From Vibrio sp. SCSIO 43136 (lineage in GTDB: Bacteria > Pseudomonadota > Gammaproteobacteria > Enterobacterales > Vibrionaceae), in NCBI RefSeq assembly GCF_023716565.1, contig NZ_CP071849.1, positions 1,550,001 to 1,614,000 on the forward strand: a stretch of 64,000 bases of DNA, in the 5' to 3' direction. The translations under genes and the position numbers were made by a program. The notes below the pieces were generated by a model. The model was given only the letters and a program-made list of their open reading frames with translations. It made no database searches and was not told the origin of the DNA. Below, piece by piece: positions 8,625 through 17,448 of this stretch (positions are counted from its first letter, which is position 1; the number at the start of each line of letters is the position of its first letter).

Positions 8625-10394
8625 TTACGCATCTTGAAGCGCTAGCTGTGCCGCTTTCGCTTTCTTACTGCGAACACGAGCAAAGATACCACCCAATATA
8701 ACAATGCCACACAGGGCGTATGTCACCATAAAGGCAGTGTCTCCTGCCACTAGGCCAAGGTCAGAGAAAGTGATGTATGCACCAAGCACCATGTATAGGA
8801 TCACTGCGGATGCCTCGAAACGGAATTCCCAAGGCTTAATATCCATGTTCTTGTTCACTGGCAACACGTAATCGGTATCGCGAGGACGAACCTTACCAAT
8901 CACAAACATTAAGCTACAACAGAAGACAAACAACACTGCTAGTTGGTGGAAGAAGTGCAGCTCGGCTAGCGGTTGCAACGGACCAAGGTAGCTATGCATA
9001 GATGCTGGAGTAAACTGGATGATGCCATATGCAGCAACGAAGACCGCTAAAGATACCTTAGCGGCAATCGCTGGTACTCGCTTAGTGATATAGCCCATAA
9101 ACACGATGGTGAAGATCGGCACACTAAATAGACCCGCTAAACGTTGCAGTAAATCAAACAATCCATTGGGAGCAAACATGATAAACGGAGCAATACCCAC
9201 AGACAGGACAGCGATGAAAATACCAAACAGACGTCCCTTGCTCACTAACTCTGAGTCTGACAGCTTGTTCTCTTTATCAAACAGTGGCTTGTAGACATTG
9301 AGAGTAAACAGCGTAGTGGAAGAGTTAAGCACTCCATTAAAGGTCGATAGAATGGCACCAAACATCGCCGCTAAGAAGAAACCAACCAGAGGCTTAGGCA
9401 GCACTTCATTCACAAGACGCGTATACATGGTGTCTGCTTCATAACTTTGGCCTGCAGCATCTGCCGTACCAAACATGTGAAAAGCGATAATGCCCGGAAT
9501 GATCAAAAACAGTGGAGTAATGACCTTGATAGCCCCCGCTAGAATCACCCCTTTTTGTCCTTCCTTGAGGTTCTTAGCGCCAAGCGCACGTTGGATGATC
9601 GCCTGATCCGTTCCCCAGTAATAGAGGTTCACTAACAACAGACCGGTAAACATCGTTGAGAACGGCACGTTAGGATCGTCTTCAGCCCCAACGGCCTGCA
9701 ACTTGTCGGTAGCATTGGTAGTGATGACCTCGACCCCTTGCATAAAACTGCCATCGCCAAGCACGATCAAACCAAAAATTGGGATCATCATACCGCCAAC
9801 AATCAGACCAACACCGTTAAGCGTATCGGCTATAACCACCGCTTTTAGGCCACCATAGATGGCATAGAACAGTCCCAGCAGACCAATGATCAAAGCGATC
9901 AATAGAATCGCCTCAAATCGAGTGATGCCCAGCATGGTCTCAACATCAAAAATGCCACCAATGACCATCGCACCCGCATACAGGGTGTTTGGCAATAAGT
10001 TAATGATATAGCTCAGTAAGAACAGTACGGTGACAAACTGCTTCACCGACAAGTCGTAGCGAGATTCCAAGAAATCAGGAATCGTAGTGATGCCTTGTTT
10101 CAAGTAGCGTGGAACGAGGAACAATGCGATGATGATCAAAGTGATCCCCGACGCTACCTCATAGCCCATCACCGACATATTGCCCTTAAAGGAGAGCGCA
10201 CTCATCCCAACAAAACTGGTCGCAGAAAGGTTAGTCAGGATCAGTGAGCTTGCAATAAGACCACCAGTGAGGCTTCGTCCACCGAGAAAGTAGCCATCTT
10301 TTGAGTCATTTCTCTCTTTCTTTACTCGTTGCCAGGTGAATAACACCACAAAGGCAGTAAAGAAAAAGAATGACAGTAGGATTGTCATTGGCAT
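8625..10394 (-). CDS. Sodium:solute symporter (SSS family), probable galactoside uptake
   Basis: 589 residues with about 14 hydrophobic spans. GGRSLTGGLIASSLILTNLSATSFVGMS and LLLVNLYYWGTDQAIIQRALGAKNLKEGQKG (given as key words only: LTNLSA, NLYYWG, IIQRALGAK) are SSS hallmarks and closely resemble vSGLT, the Vibrio Na+/galactose symporter. It lies downstream of, and on the same strand as, the GH36 alpha-galactosidase, so uptake of melibiose, raffinose or galactose is likely. Uronate symporters belong to the same family, so the nearby alginate genes leave some doubt. AAGGA precedes the start by 10 nt. Confidence 0.85.
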   Translation of the reverse strand: MPMTILLSFFFFTAFVVLFTWQRVKKERNDSKDGYFLGGRSLTGGLIASSLILTNLSATSFVGMSALSFKGNMSVMGYEVASGITLIIIALFLVPRYLKQGITTIPDFLESRYDLSVKQFVTVLFLLSYIINLLPNTLYAGAMVIGGIFDVETMLGITRFEAILLIALIIGLLGLFYAIYGGLKAVVIADTLNGVGLIVGGMMIPIFGLIVLGDGSFMQGVEVITTNATDKLQAVGAEDDPNVPFSTMFTGLLLVNLYYWGTDQAIIQRALGAKNLKEGQKGVILAGAIKVITPLFLIIPGIIAFHMFGTADAAGQSYEADTMYTRLVNEVLPKPLVGFFLAAMFGAILSTFNGVLNSSTTLFTLNVYKPLFDKENKLSDSELVSKGRLFGIFIAVLSVGIAPFIMFAPNGLFDLLQRLAGLFSVPIFTIVFMGYITKRVPAIAAKVSLAVFVAAYGIIQFTPASMHSYLGPLQPLAELHFFHQLAVLFVFCCSLMFVIGKVRPRDTDYVLPVNKNMDIKPWEFRFEASAVILYMVLGAYITFSDLGLVAGDTAFMVTYALCGIVILGGIFARVRSKKAKAAQLALQDA

Positions 10395-10517
10395 GATTAA
10401 ATCGTCCTTAAGTTATTGAATAATCGTTTGTAACTGTTTTATTGAGACGAAGGGATACGAGGCACGACGACGTCGCACCTTCATCTCAAGCGAATTTATT
10501 TGAGTGTGTTGACCTAT

Positions 10518-12620
10518 CTAGATTTTTTTAAGATGCACAATCAATGCAGATTCAGGGTCCAAAATTGGCAGGGTTAGGCCGATTTCCTTTATGTTGTCGC
10601 CACTCAGGGTCAGAGTTTTATCGAGCCATTTAGGGCGCTGCTTCATCAGCTGGAAACTGGTTTGCGGCATCTCCACCAGCTTGACCTGATATTTGGCTTC
10701 AACATCTGCGCAACTAACACGCAGTGGTGATGGCAGTGCGTGATCAGGCATCGCCAGTTGGCATACGGTGATCAGCATTTCTTCACCATTATCGACACCA
10801 TAGATGTTCTGATTTTTGTCAGCGGCATCAATGCGGAAGCTTCGACCGCTATGCAGCAAATGTCGGTACTGCTTGTGCAAAGCAATGTAGCGAGAGAAGG
10901 CTTGTTTCTCTTCTTGAGACTCTTTAACAGGATCCAATTCAACCCCCATGTGACCGCTTAACGCTGTTACACCGCGCATGTTGATCCCGTGGCGACGATT
11001 GGTCGAGTGACACTCAGCAGGGCCAATATGTGCCCCCATGACCTCTGGTGGGAAGAAATAGCTCATCCCTTTTTGAATCGCTTGTCGCTCAAGTGCATCA
11101 TTACAATCGGATGCCCAAAAACGTTGCATGCGTTTTAAGATTTCAAAATCAATCCGTCCTCCACCAGAAGAACAAGATTCGATTTCAACATCTGGATGCG
11201 CCTTGTTTAACTCATCAACCAAGCGATATAACGCCTGCGTTTGACCGTGCACCGCCGGTCTTCCCTGATGTCCGGGCTGAACCAACTCACGGTTCATATC
11301 CCACTTTATGTAGGTAATATTGTATTGCGCCAGCAGTGCGTCTAGGCGCTCGAACAAGTAATCAAAACAGTCTTGGTTTTGCAGGTTAAGCACGTACTGC
11401 CAACGGCCAGACGGCTGATGATATCCTTGTAGACTTAACACCCAATCAGGGTGATTACGGTAAAGGTTAGAGTCCTGACTGACCATTTCTGGCTCAACCC
11501 AAAGCCCAAACTCCATGCCTTGTTGGTTGACGTGCTCGATCACAGGCTCTAGTCCGTCTGGGTATTTGGTTTCATCCAGATACCAATCACCCAGCGCTGC
11601 TCGCTCGCCGTCACGACCGACAAACCAGCCATCATCGATAATGAAACGTTCAACGCCCATGCTGGCAGCTTCCGTCGCCATTGCCATGATGTACTCAGGC
11701 TTGTGGTCAAAATAAATACCTTCCCAAGTATTCAGATGCACTGGGCGCGGCTTATCCACTGGAAACTTAACGATATTGCTGCGCACAAACTGTTGGAAAC
11801 GCTGGGAAATACCATTGAGGCCGGTATTGCTATAACAGCCGTAAAGCCAAGGGGTTTGATACTCTTGATCGGGCTCAAGAATAGACTCGCCAGCAAGAAG
11901 TAGCTCACCTGCTTGCACAAAACGTCGACCATCACTACGTACATCTGCACGCATCTGATGGTTACCACTCCAACCAAGATGGAAACCCCATACTTGGCCC
12001 AGTTGGTCGCTAAAACCGTTGGTGCCAACAAACAGACCAGGGAAGTTTTCGTGAGAAGTGCGGCCTCGGCGGTTTTCTTGCATAAATCCACCGTGCTCAA
12101 AGCGCTGACGCTGAGTCTGGAACTCATGGCACCAACGTCCATGGAAAGTCATCAGTTCATTGGCGTGATTCGGTAAAGGTAAGGTTGAAGAGAGCTTGCC
12201 AAGGTAGTACTTGCCCTCACCTAAGTTCTTCACCTTGATGCGCTTTTGCACTACATCAGTGTCGTAGTCGAGCTTAAGCTCAACGGTAAGTTCGAGCTTG
12301 GCAATCTCATCTTTCATGACAAATTGGGCTTGGTTTCCTTCAAGCTTGGATGAGGTTAGCTCAAATACTGGAGCCCAATCAAATCCGTCACGATGCCCTT
12401 CTAGACCCGGAGCGTTAAAGTGACCACTACCAAGCTCTGGGCACAATGACAAAGGCACATCCACATCCAATCGCGCTTGAGATATCGGCCTTTCAGTGGA
12501 TAACAATAGATCCTCATCTATCTGAGCGATCTTCGCTCCCCAATGAAGGATCTCTGGCATGCGGTCAGTCTTAATGATCAAACTATGCTTATTACTTTGC
12601 AGATGTAGAAACTTCGTCAT
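10518..12620 (-). CDS. Alpha-galactosidase, GH36
   Basis: 700 residues, a full-length GH36 enzyme: N-terminal beta-sandwich, central TIM barrel and C-terminal beta domain. YIKWDMNRE holds the nucleophile Asp441, and SCSSGGGRID ends in the acid/base Asp491. It hydrolyses terminal alpha-1,6 galactose from melibiose or raffinose-type sugars. No signal peptide, so substrates must be imported, probably by the symporter gene 123 bp downstream. I prefer ATG 12620 to the upstream ATG 12650, because the latter overlaps an operator palindrome (12636-12649) and has no ribosome site. Regulated by the divergent LacI gene. Confidence 0.92.
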   Translation of the reverse strand: MTKFLHLQSNKHSLIIKTDRMPEILHWGAKIAQIDEDLLLSTERPISQARLDVDVPLSLCPELGSGHFNAPGLEGHRDGFDWAPVFELTSSKLEGNQAQFVMKDEIAKLELTVELKLDYDTDVVQKRIKVKNLGEGKYYLGKLSSTLPLPNHANELMTFHGRWCHEFQTQRQRFEHGGFMQENRRGRTSHENFPGLFVGTNGFSDQLGQVWGFHLGWSGNHQMRADVRSDGRRFVQAGELLLAGESILEPDQEYQTPWLYGCYSNTGLNGISQRFQQFVRSNIVKFPVDKPRPVHLNTWEGIYFDHKPEYIMAMATEAASMGVERFIIDDGWFVGRDGERAALGDWYLDETKYPDGLEPVIEHVNQQGMEFGLWVEPEMVSQDSNLYRNHPDWVLSLQGYHQPSGRWQYVLNLQNQDCFDYLFERLDALLAQYNITYIKWDMNRELVQPGHQGRPAVHGQTQALYRLVDELNKAHPDVEIESCSSGGGRIDFEILKRMQRFWASDCNDALERQAIQKGMSYFFPPEVMGAHIGPAECHSTNRRHGINMRGVTALSGHMGVELDPVKESQEEKQAFSRYIALHKQYRHLLHSGRSFRIDAADKNQNIYGVDNGEEMLITVCQLAMPDHALPSPLRVSCADVEAKYQVKLVEMPQTSFQLMKQRPKWLDKTLTLSGDNIKEIGLTLPILDPESALIVHLKKI

Positions 12621-12635
12621 ATCAAACCCAATAAT

Positions 12636-12649
12636 TGTTTTCGTAAACA
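12636..12649. promoter_or_regulatory. LacI-type operator, alpha-galactosidase proximal
   Basis: TGTTTTCGTAAACA, a near-palindrome centred on CG, just upstream of the chosen alpha-galactosidase start. First of three related sites. Confidence 0.65.
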
Positions 12650-12755
12650 TTTGTTAGAACCAATAGTGCGCTTTATCTGTCTCAACCTCAGTTAATTCCC
12701 GACAAAATGTGATGAAAACACGCTTTAAATTATCAAAAACCTGCTTTAGATCGAC

Positions 12756-12769
12756 TGTTTTCGAAAACA
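12756..12769. promoter_or_regulatory. LacI-type operator, perfect palindrome
   Basis: TGTTTTCGAAAACA is a perfect 14-bp palindrome with the central CG typical of LacI-family operators, midway between the divergent alpha-galactosidase and lacI genes. Confidence 0.75.
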
Positions 12770-12777
12770 TTCTTCCG

Positions 12778-12791
12778 TGTTTTCGCCAACA
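12778..12791. promoter_or_regulatory. LacI-type operator, third copy
   Basis: TGTTTTCGCCAACA, centre-to-centre 22 bp (about two helical turns) from the perfect copy at 12756, which suits cooperative binding on one face of the helix. Confidence 0.6.
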
Positions 12792-12872
12792 TTTTTTGAG
12801 CGCTGCCACAGAACCTATTCTAAAGAATAGCTACTATCCAAACTCCTATTGAGTGTATTGGTGGAGATAAAC

Positions 12873-13943
12873 GTGACGGTAACCTTCAAAGATGTAGCAA
12901 AACTTGCTGGTGTCTCGACTCAAACTGTATCTCGAGTCACCAATGGCTCAGAGAGTGTGGCGGAAAAGACCCGACAAAAGGTCAACCAAGCGATAAAGCA
13001 GCTCGGTTATGTGCCGAACAAAGGAGCACAGATGTTAAGCCGTGCTCAATCGACCAATATTGGTTTGGTCACACTCGATATGGCGCTGCATGGCGCCGCA
13101 TTGATCGCCAATGGTGTAAGAAGAAAGGCCACTGAACTCAGTTTTGGTACTGCGTTTTCAGTGGTGTCTGGGTCTGGACTTGGTTGCGTTCAAGCTTCGG
13201 TCAGAGAATTAATTGCCCAGCAGGTAGATTGCATCATCCTCAATGTCCCGCTGACCTCGTCAGACGCAACAGCCTTAGTTGAACAATTTCCAAGTTTGCA
13301 TCTAGTTTTCATTGATGTGCCGGAGGGGACTCCGGTCCATTATGTGTATGGGGAGCACGCTCAGGGGGCGAAGGCGATAGTACGGCACCTTCTAGATCAA
13401 GGACGAGAGACGTTTTTACTGATCAACGGCCCGCAAGAGTCGAGTGCGGCCAACATTCGTCACCAAATCTGGCAGCAAGAGATCGAAGCGGCGAACAAAA
13501 AAATTAGCTATCAATACCAAGGAGATTGGCAGGCAAGCAGTGGTTACTTAGCAGTGCGAGAAGCTATCGGCAACCAAGTGGATTTTGATGCGGTGATTGT
13601 CGCAAGCGATCAAATGGCACTTGGTGCACTTAGAGCGTTAGACGAAATGCAAACTGCCGTCTCTGAGCAGGTGGCTGTAACAGGTTTTGATGGCATTGCT
13701 GACAGCGCCTTTTTCAACCCTCCCCTAACAACCGTAAAGCAAGATTTCACTGCAATTGGTGAGCAAGCGGTTGTCGCAGCCATTGAGCTCAAAAATAGCA
13801 CTCTTCAAACACAAACCGTTTGCAAACAGATACACGTCCCTGTTGAGTTGATTGTGCGTCAAAGCTCAGCTAATAGAACGCAGGATGACGATAGCCGTCA
13901 TGAAATCAAACGTTTATTAAGAAAGGTAGAAGCACTGCTGTGA
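12873..13943 (+). CDS. LacI-family regulator of the alpha-galactosidase locus
   Basis: 356 residues. N-terminal helix-turn-helix VTFKDVAKLAGVSTQTVSR, hinge around YVPNKGAQMLSR, then a periplasmic-binding-protein-like sugar domain ending VTGFDGIADSAFFNPPLTTV. I chose GTG 12873, 6 nt after GGAG, over a TTG at 12849. Divergent from the alpha-galactosidase, with three matching operators between them, so galactoside-responsive repression is likely. The long C-terminal tail (about residues 325-356) past the usual end of the sugar domain is charged and of unknown role. Confidence 0.88.
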   Translation: MTVTFKDVAKLAGVSTQTVSRVTNGSESVAEKTRQKVNQAIKQLGYVPNKGAQMLSRAQSTNIGLVTLDMALHGAALIANGVRRKATELSFGTAFSVVSGSGLGCVQASVRELIAQQVDCIILNVPLTSSDATALVEQFPSLHLVFIDVPEGTPVHYVYGEHAQGAKAIVRHLLDQGRETFLLINGPQESSAANIRHQIWQQEIEAANKKISYQYQGDWQASSGYLAVREAIGNQVDFDAVIVASDQMALGALRALDEMQTAVSEQVAVTGFDGIADSAFFNPPLTTVKQDFTAIGEQAVVAAIELKNSTLQTQTVCKQIHVPVELIVRQSSANRTQDDDSRHEIKRLLRKVEALL

Positions 13944-13956
13944 TAACGGCAAACAA

Positions 13957-14838
13957 TTATTTAGACTCTAAGCACTCAATTAGACGGTCTCTGACAGGGT
14001 CAAATATCTTCTCAGTGGACCACAATAGTTCGACTGACCAAGACAAGTCATAGTCATCTTCGACTTCAAACTGAATCAATTTCTCGTCATTGATCTCTTG
14101 CATAGCTAATGACTCGGGTAGGTTACACCATGCCACGCTCTGCTTGGCCATTTCCATCCCCACCTTTAAGCTATCAGCGCTGATGATATCGTGGCTGTAT
14201 ACTTGGCTCTCTACACCAAGGTTTCTAAGCGGCGTCATTACCACTTGAGTCATGCTTCGGATCATACTTGGAGTCAGTGGCTTATCGGTACTAAAGCCGA
14301 ACCTTTGCATATATTCAGGCGTAGCGACTCGTACCAAAGGAAAGTCCATATGGCGAAAGCTGTTTACCTCCGCAGGCAAGGAATATGTTGTTAGCGCAAA
14401 CGCCATGTCGGCGCTACCGTCGATTAGTGCCTGACGGACTGATTGTGTATCGCCAGTCTTTACAGTGACTTTCAACGATGGCATTGCTTTAATCAACTCA
14501 CTGATCGCAGTCATCACACCGAGCTCTATCACTGCGACATCGATCACAATTACGGTCTCTCCCGAATGCCCCTGAAATATCCCTTCAACTTTGACATCAA
14601 ACGCACTTGCTTCTAACAAAAATGCTTTTGCATGATCGTAAAGGGCCTTCGCTTTCTCAGTTGCCTCTAATGAACGGCTATATCGAATGAATAACTCAAA
14701 ACCCAAATCATCCTCTAACGCACTGATTTTTCGACTGTATGTAGATGCGTGCCGATGAGACTTTGCTGCTGCTTTAGCAAAACTACCTTCTTCATATACT
14801 TCGACAAAAGCCGCCAAATAATCCAAATTAAGACTCAT
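13957..14838 (-). CDS. LysR-family regulator
   Basis: 293 residues: winged helix-turn-helix (LDYLAAFVEVYEEGSFAKAA, then STYSRKISALEDDLGFELF) and a co-inducer domain. I chose ATG 14838, preceded by GTGGAGAG, over a frame opening 17 codons earlier. The recognition helix reads HRHASTYSRKI, with histidines and a tyrosine where most LysR proteins have V-T-Q-P-A-V-S, so DNA specificity may be unusual. It faces the serine hydrolase across 160 bp, its most likely target. Confidence 0.8.
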   Translation of the reverse strand: MSLNLDYLAAFVEVYEEGSFAKAAAKSHRHASTYSRKISALEDDLGFELFIRYSRSLEATEKAKALYDHAKAFLLEASAFDVKVEGIFQGHSGETVIVIDVAVIELGVMTAISELIKAMPSLKVTVKTGDTQSVRQALIDGSADMAFALTTYSLPAEVNSFRHMDFPLVRVATPEYMQRFGFSTDKPLTPSMIRSMTQVVMTPLRNLGVESQVYSHDIISADSLKVGMEMAKQSVAWCNLPESLAMQEINDEKLIQFEVEDDYDLSWSVELLWSTEKIFDPVRDRLIECLESK

Positions 14839-14997
14839 AACACTCTCCACTAAATGATCATTTGCATGCAAATGTCGCATGCTCAGCAATTATGCCAGTA
14901 ATAGTATCTAAGTTAAATTCTTTCTCAGACCTTAATTGATTTTATATCTAACCTTCATGATTCACTCCATCTGAAAACATGAAGCAGGAGACCAAAC

Positions 14998-16272
14998 ATG
15001 AAACTTAAAGCACTATCACTAGCTGTCCTACTAAGCAGCTCTTTCGCCGCTAACGCAGCAACGTTCAGCAAGCCTGATGCAGCATTCCTAGAAGGCGCAG
15101 CAGCGTCTGGTATGCCAGTAGAACTATGGGACAGCGCAGAATATGCAGCGTCTTCTTTCCCAAATGCTTATAAGTTCACACCATCATACGAGATCGTAAA
15201 GTCTGGTCTTGCTCCTGAGCAATTCAAAACAGACAAGTCTCTAGACTTTGATAAGATCATGGTTCCTGCTATTGATGGTGAAATGTCTCTAAACGACTTC
15301 CTACGTGACCGTGTTAAGAACCACTCTATGGTTGTTCTTAAAGGCGACCAAATGCTGCACGAGCACTACTGGAACGGTATGGATGAGCACTCAACTCACC
15401 TAGACATGTCTGTAACTAAGTCTTTTACAGCAATGCTAGCAGGTATCGCAGCAGCTGAAGGCAAACTTGATATGTCTAAACAAGTTACTGACTACTTACC
15501 CCACCTTAAAGGTACCGCGTGGGATGGTGCGACAGTTCAAGAAACTGCCGACATGCGTACTAACGTTATCCAAGAGATCCAAAAACACAAGTCTTGGGAT
15601 ACTCGCATGACTGACTCTCAAGGTTGGAACGGCGATTTCTCAAAAACTTACCCGAACGGCATCAACGACTACTTCCCAATGGTAAAAGAAGTATCTGCAC
15701 CAATGGGCTCTAAATACTCTTACCAGTGCATCAACACTGAGGTTCTAGGTAAAGTTGTAGAAGCAGCAACTGGTGAGAAACTGGCTGACCTTCTAGAGAA
15801 GAACTTCTGGGGCAAAGTAGGTATGGGCGAAAACGCACACTACCAAGCGGACTTCGCAGGTAACCCAGTTGCTTCTGGCGGTCTGAACGCAGCAACAAAA
15901 GACCTTGCACGCGTTGGTCGCATGCTAATGAACAGTGGTAAGAACTACAAAGGCGAGCAAGTCGTTCCTGCTGAGTTCATCAACAACATCCTAGAAGGTA
16001 ACGACGAAGTACGTGCTGCATGGCTGAAAGGTAAAGAGTCTGCACTGGCTGAAGGCTGGTACAAAGACCAATTCCGCTCGCTAAACATTGGCGGTCGTCA
16101 AATCATGGCGATGGTTGGTATCCACGGTCAGGTTGTCGCAATGGACCACAAAACAGGTACTGTTGTCGCAATGAATGGTGGCTACCCTCAAACTGAAACA
16201 CCACGCATGGCTATCGCTATCTTCTACAAAGCGCTACCAGCAATCTTCGCAGCAGCTGACGAAGTAAAATAA
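14998..16272 (+). CDS. Periplasmic serine hydrolase (class C beta-lactamase fold)
   Basis: 424 residues with a signal peptide (MKLKALSLAVLLSSSFAANA, cleaved near residue 20). Ser138-Val-Thr-Lys141 in DMSVTKSF is the SxxK nucleophile motif of the beta-lactamase/transpeptidase superfamily, and YSYQCINTEVLG supplies the Tyr/Asn second motif. The family includes 6-aminohexanoate-dimer hydrolases, esterases and D-aminopeptidases; true beta-lactamase activity is not implied. Strong codon bias typical of well-expressed genes. AGGAG lies 8 nt before the start. Substrate unknown; the divergent LysR gene is the probable regulator. Confidence 0.82.
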   Translation: MKLKALSLAVLLSSSFAANAATFSKPDAAFLEGAAASGMPVELWDSAEYAASSFPNAYKFTPSYEIVKSGLAPEQFKTDKSLDFDKIMVPAIDGEMSLNDFLRDRVKNHSMVVLKGDQMLHEHYWNGMDEHSTHLDMSVTKSFTAMLAGIAAAEGKLDMSKQVTDYLPHLKGTAWDGATVQETADMRTNVIQEIQKHKSWDTRMTDSQGWNGDFSKTYPNGINDYFPMVKEVSAPMGSKYSYQCINTEVLGKVVEAATGEKLADLLEKNFWGKVGMGENAHYQADFAGNPVASGGLNAATKDLARVGRMLMNSGKNYKGEQVVPAEFINNILEGNDEVRAAWLKGKESALAEGWYKDQFRSLNIGGRQIMAMVGIHGQVVAMDHKTGTVVAMNGGYPQTETPRMAIAIFYKALPAIFAAADEVK

Positions 16273-16312
16273 TTACTGCGGGGTAACTCGCTTAAGTAAT
16301 CAACCCAATATT

Positions 16313-16346
16313 AATCCGGTGTCGAGAAATCGACGCCGGATTTTTT
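16313..16346 (+). terminator. Rho-independent terminator
   Basis: Arms 16313-16325 and 16330-16342 (AATCCGG-T-GTCGA with TCGAC-G-CCGGATT, one T-G wobble), GAAA tetraloop, then a T-run. Ends the serine hydrolase unit. Confidence 0.88.
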
Positions 16347-16420
16347 ATGCCGATGGCTAATTAATCAGTTGATTGTTCAAGCTATGATTTGATATAGGAC
16401 CACTTCAAAAATTGTGATAT

Positions 16421-16441
16421 CGTTTGCGCAAACGTTGCAAT
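16421..16441. promoter_or_regulatory. CytR/PurR-like operator
   Basis: CGTTTGCGCAAACG (16421-16434) is a perfect palindrome; it runs directly into GTTGCAAT (16434-16441), one mismatch from the CytR octamer GTTGCATT. LacI-family nucleoside or purine regulators bind such sequences. It is flanked by a TGTGA half-site at 16413 and the CRP site at 16446. Confidence 0.5.
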
Positions 16442-16445
16442 ATAA

Positions 16446-16461
16446 CGTGATATAAATCACA
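16446..16461. promoter_or_regulatory. CRP site upstream of HAD phosphatase
   Basis: CGTGATATAAATCACA matches TGTGA-N6-TCACA at 9 of 10 positions, 25-40 bp before the phosphatase start. In this position CRP could activate or block depending on the true transcription start. Confidence 0.6.
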
Positions 16462-16485
16462 TTTACTATTTCTTAGGTAGTCCCC

Positions 16486-17343
16486 ATGAAATTTAAAGCA
16501 CTTTCAGCACTGTTTGCTGCTTCTCTATCCTTTAACGCTTTTGCTGGTGTTACTGTGAAAGAAACCAACCACTTCCAAGACGTGGCGAAGAAAGTTGAAG
16601 AACTTAAAAAAGCTGGTGAGAAGCCACTAATCGTTCTAGATATCGACAACACACTTCTAACTTCTTCTGCGGACATTGGTGGTGACATCTGGTACCAGTG
16701 GCAACGTGGTAAGCTAGACGTTAAACCACAAGGTGATGATAAAGTAGATTGCCTATTTGAAGACTCTATTGGCCTGCTATACGAACTCGTGCCAATGGAC
16801 CTTATTGAAGAAAATGCACCTGCGACAGTACGCAGCTGGCAGGACAACGGTCTAACTGTTTTTGCTCTAACTTCTCGTTCACCAAACTACCGTTATGCGA
16901 CTGAGCGAGAGATGTACCGCAACGGTTTCGATATGAAGCTAACTCCACTTAAGGAGAAAGGCTCAGATGAGACTCCAATCTACATCGAGAAAACTCAGCG
17001 TCCACTAAGCTACATCAACGGCATCATGATGACGACTGGCATGCACAAAGGTGAAATGCTTCAGCACATCCTTGCGAAAACTGAGCAAGAGTTCACTTCT
17101 GTGATCTTTGTTGATGACAGCAAGCACAACATCGTTGCGATGGAAGAGTCATATAAAGACAACAACGACGTTGATATGACCATCTTCTATTACACCAAAG
17201 TTGAGCACGACCGTATCGAGAAGAACGGCGCTGTTCTAACTCAAGAGCAAGCCGACAAAATGGCAAGTGACTGGAAAGCGCTGAACAAAACGCTCGATAA
17301 AATCGCACCGGCGCGCGTTGGTGATGTTTGCCTAGGGTTTTAA
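16486..17343 (+). CDS. Secreted HAD-family phosphatase (DUF2608-like)
   Basis: 285 residues with a signal peptide (MKFKALSALFAASLSFNAFA). IVLDIDNTLLTSS is the HAD motif I (DxDxT) with the nucleophile Asp at about residue 52; VIFVDDSKHN supplies the late acidic motif IV. It resembles the DUF2608 group of secreted HAD proteins. A CRP site and a CytR/PurR-like operator upstream point to nucleotide or nucleoside scavenging, which is inference. No paired gene; the cupin downstream is on the other strand. Confidence 0.8.
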   Translation: MKFKALSALFAASLSFNAFAGVTVKETNHFQDVAKKVEELKKAGEKPLIVLDIDNTLLTSSADIGGDIWYQWQRGKLDVKPQGDDKVDCLFEDSIGLLYELVPMDLIEENAPATVRSWQDNGLTVFALTSRSPNYRYATEREMYRNGFDMKLTPLKEKGSDETPIYIEKTQRPLSYINGIMMTTGMHKGEMLQHILAKTEQEFTSVIFVDDSKHNIVAMEESYKDNNDVDMTIFYYTKVEHDRIEKNGAVLTQEQADKMASDWKALNKTLDKIAPARVGDVCLGF

Positions 17344-17360
17344 TCTAGCCACTTTAAAAG

Positions 17361-17385
17361 GCTTCACTTTTTGTGAAGCTTTTTT
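17361..17385 (+). terminator. Terminator of HAD phosphatase
   Basis: GCTTCAC (17361-17367), TTTTT loop, GTGAAGC (17373-17379), then six T's. Confidence 0.88.
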
Positions 17386-17395
17386 GTTACCCCAT

Positions 17396-17430
17396 GAAAA
17401 AGCGCCCTTAGAGAAAACTCTAAGGGCGCT
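17396..17430 (-). terminator. Terminator of kdgF2 cupin
   Basis: A perfect 13-bp stem, 17401-17413 with 17418-17430, followed on the leftward strand by five T's (A's at 17396-17400). Confidence 0.88.
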
Positions 17431-17448
17431 TTTCGAAATACTTAACTC

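Noticed and set aside
10444..10489. GAGACGAAGG/CCTTCATCTC inverted repeat between alpha-galactosidase and symporter as an attenuator
   Set aside because: Long loop, imperfect pairing and no T-run; no reason to prefer it over chance.
12710..12725. TGTGATGAAAACACGC as a CRP site in the alpha-galactosidase region
   Set aside because: Only one half-site fits; the second half is absent.
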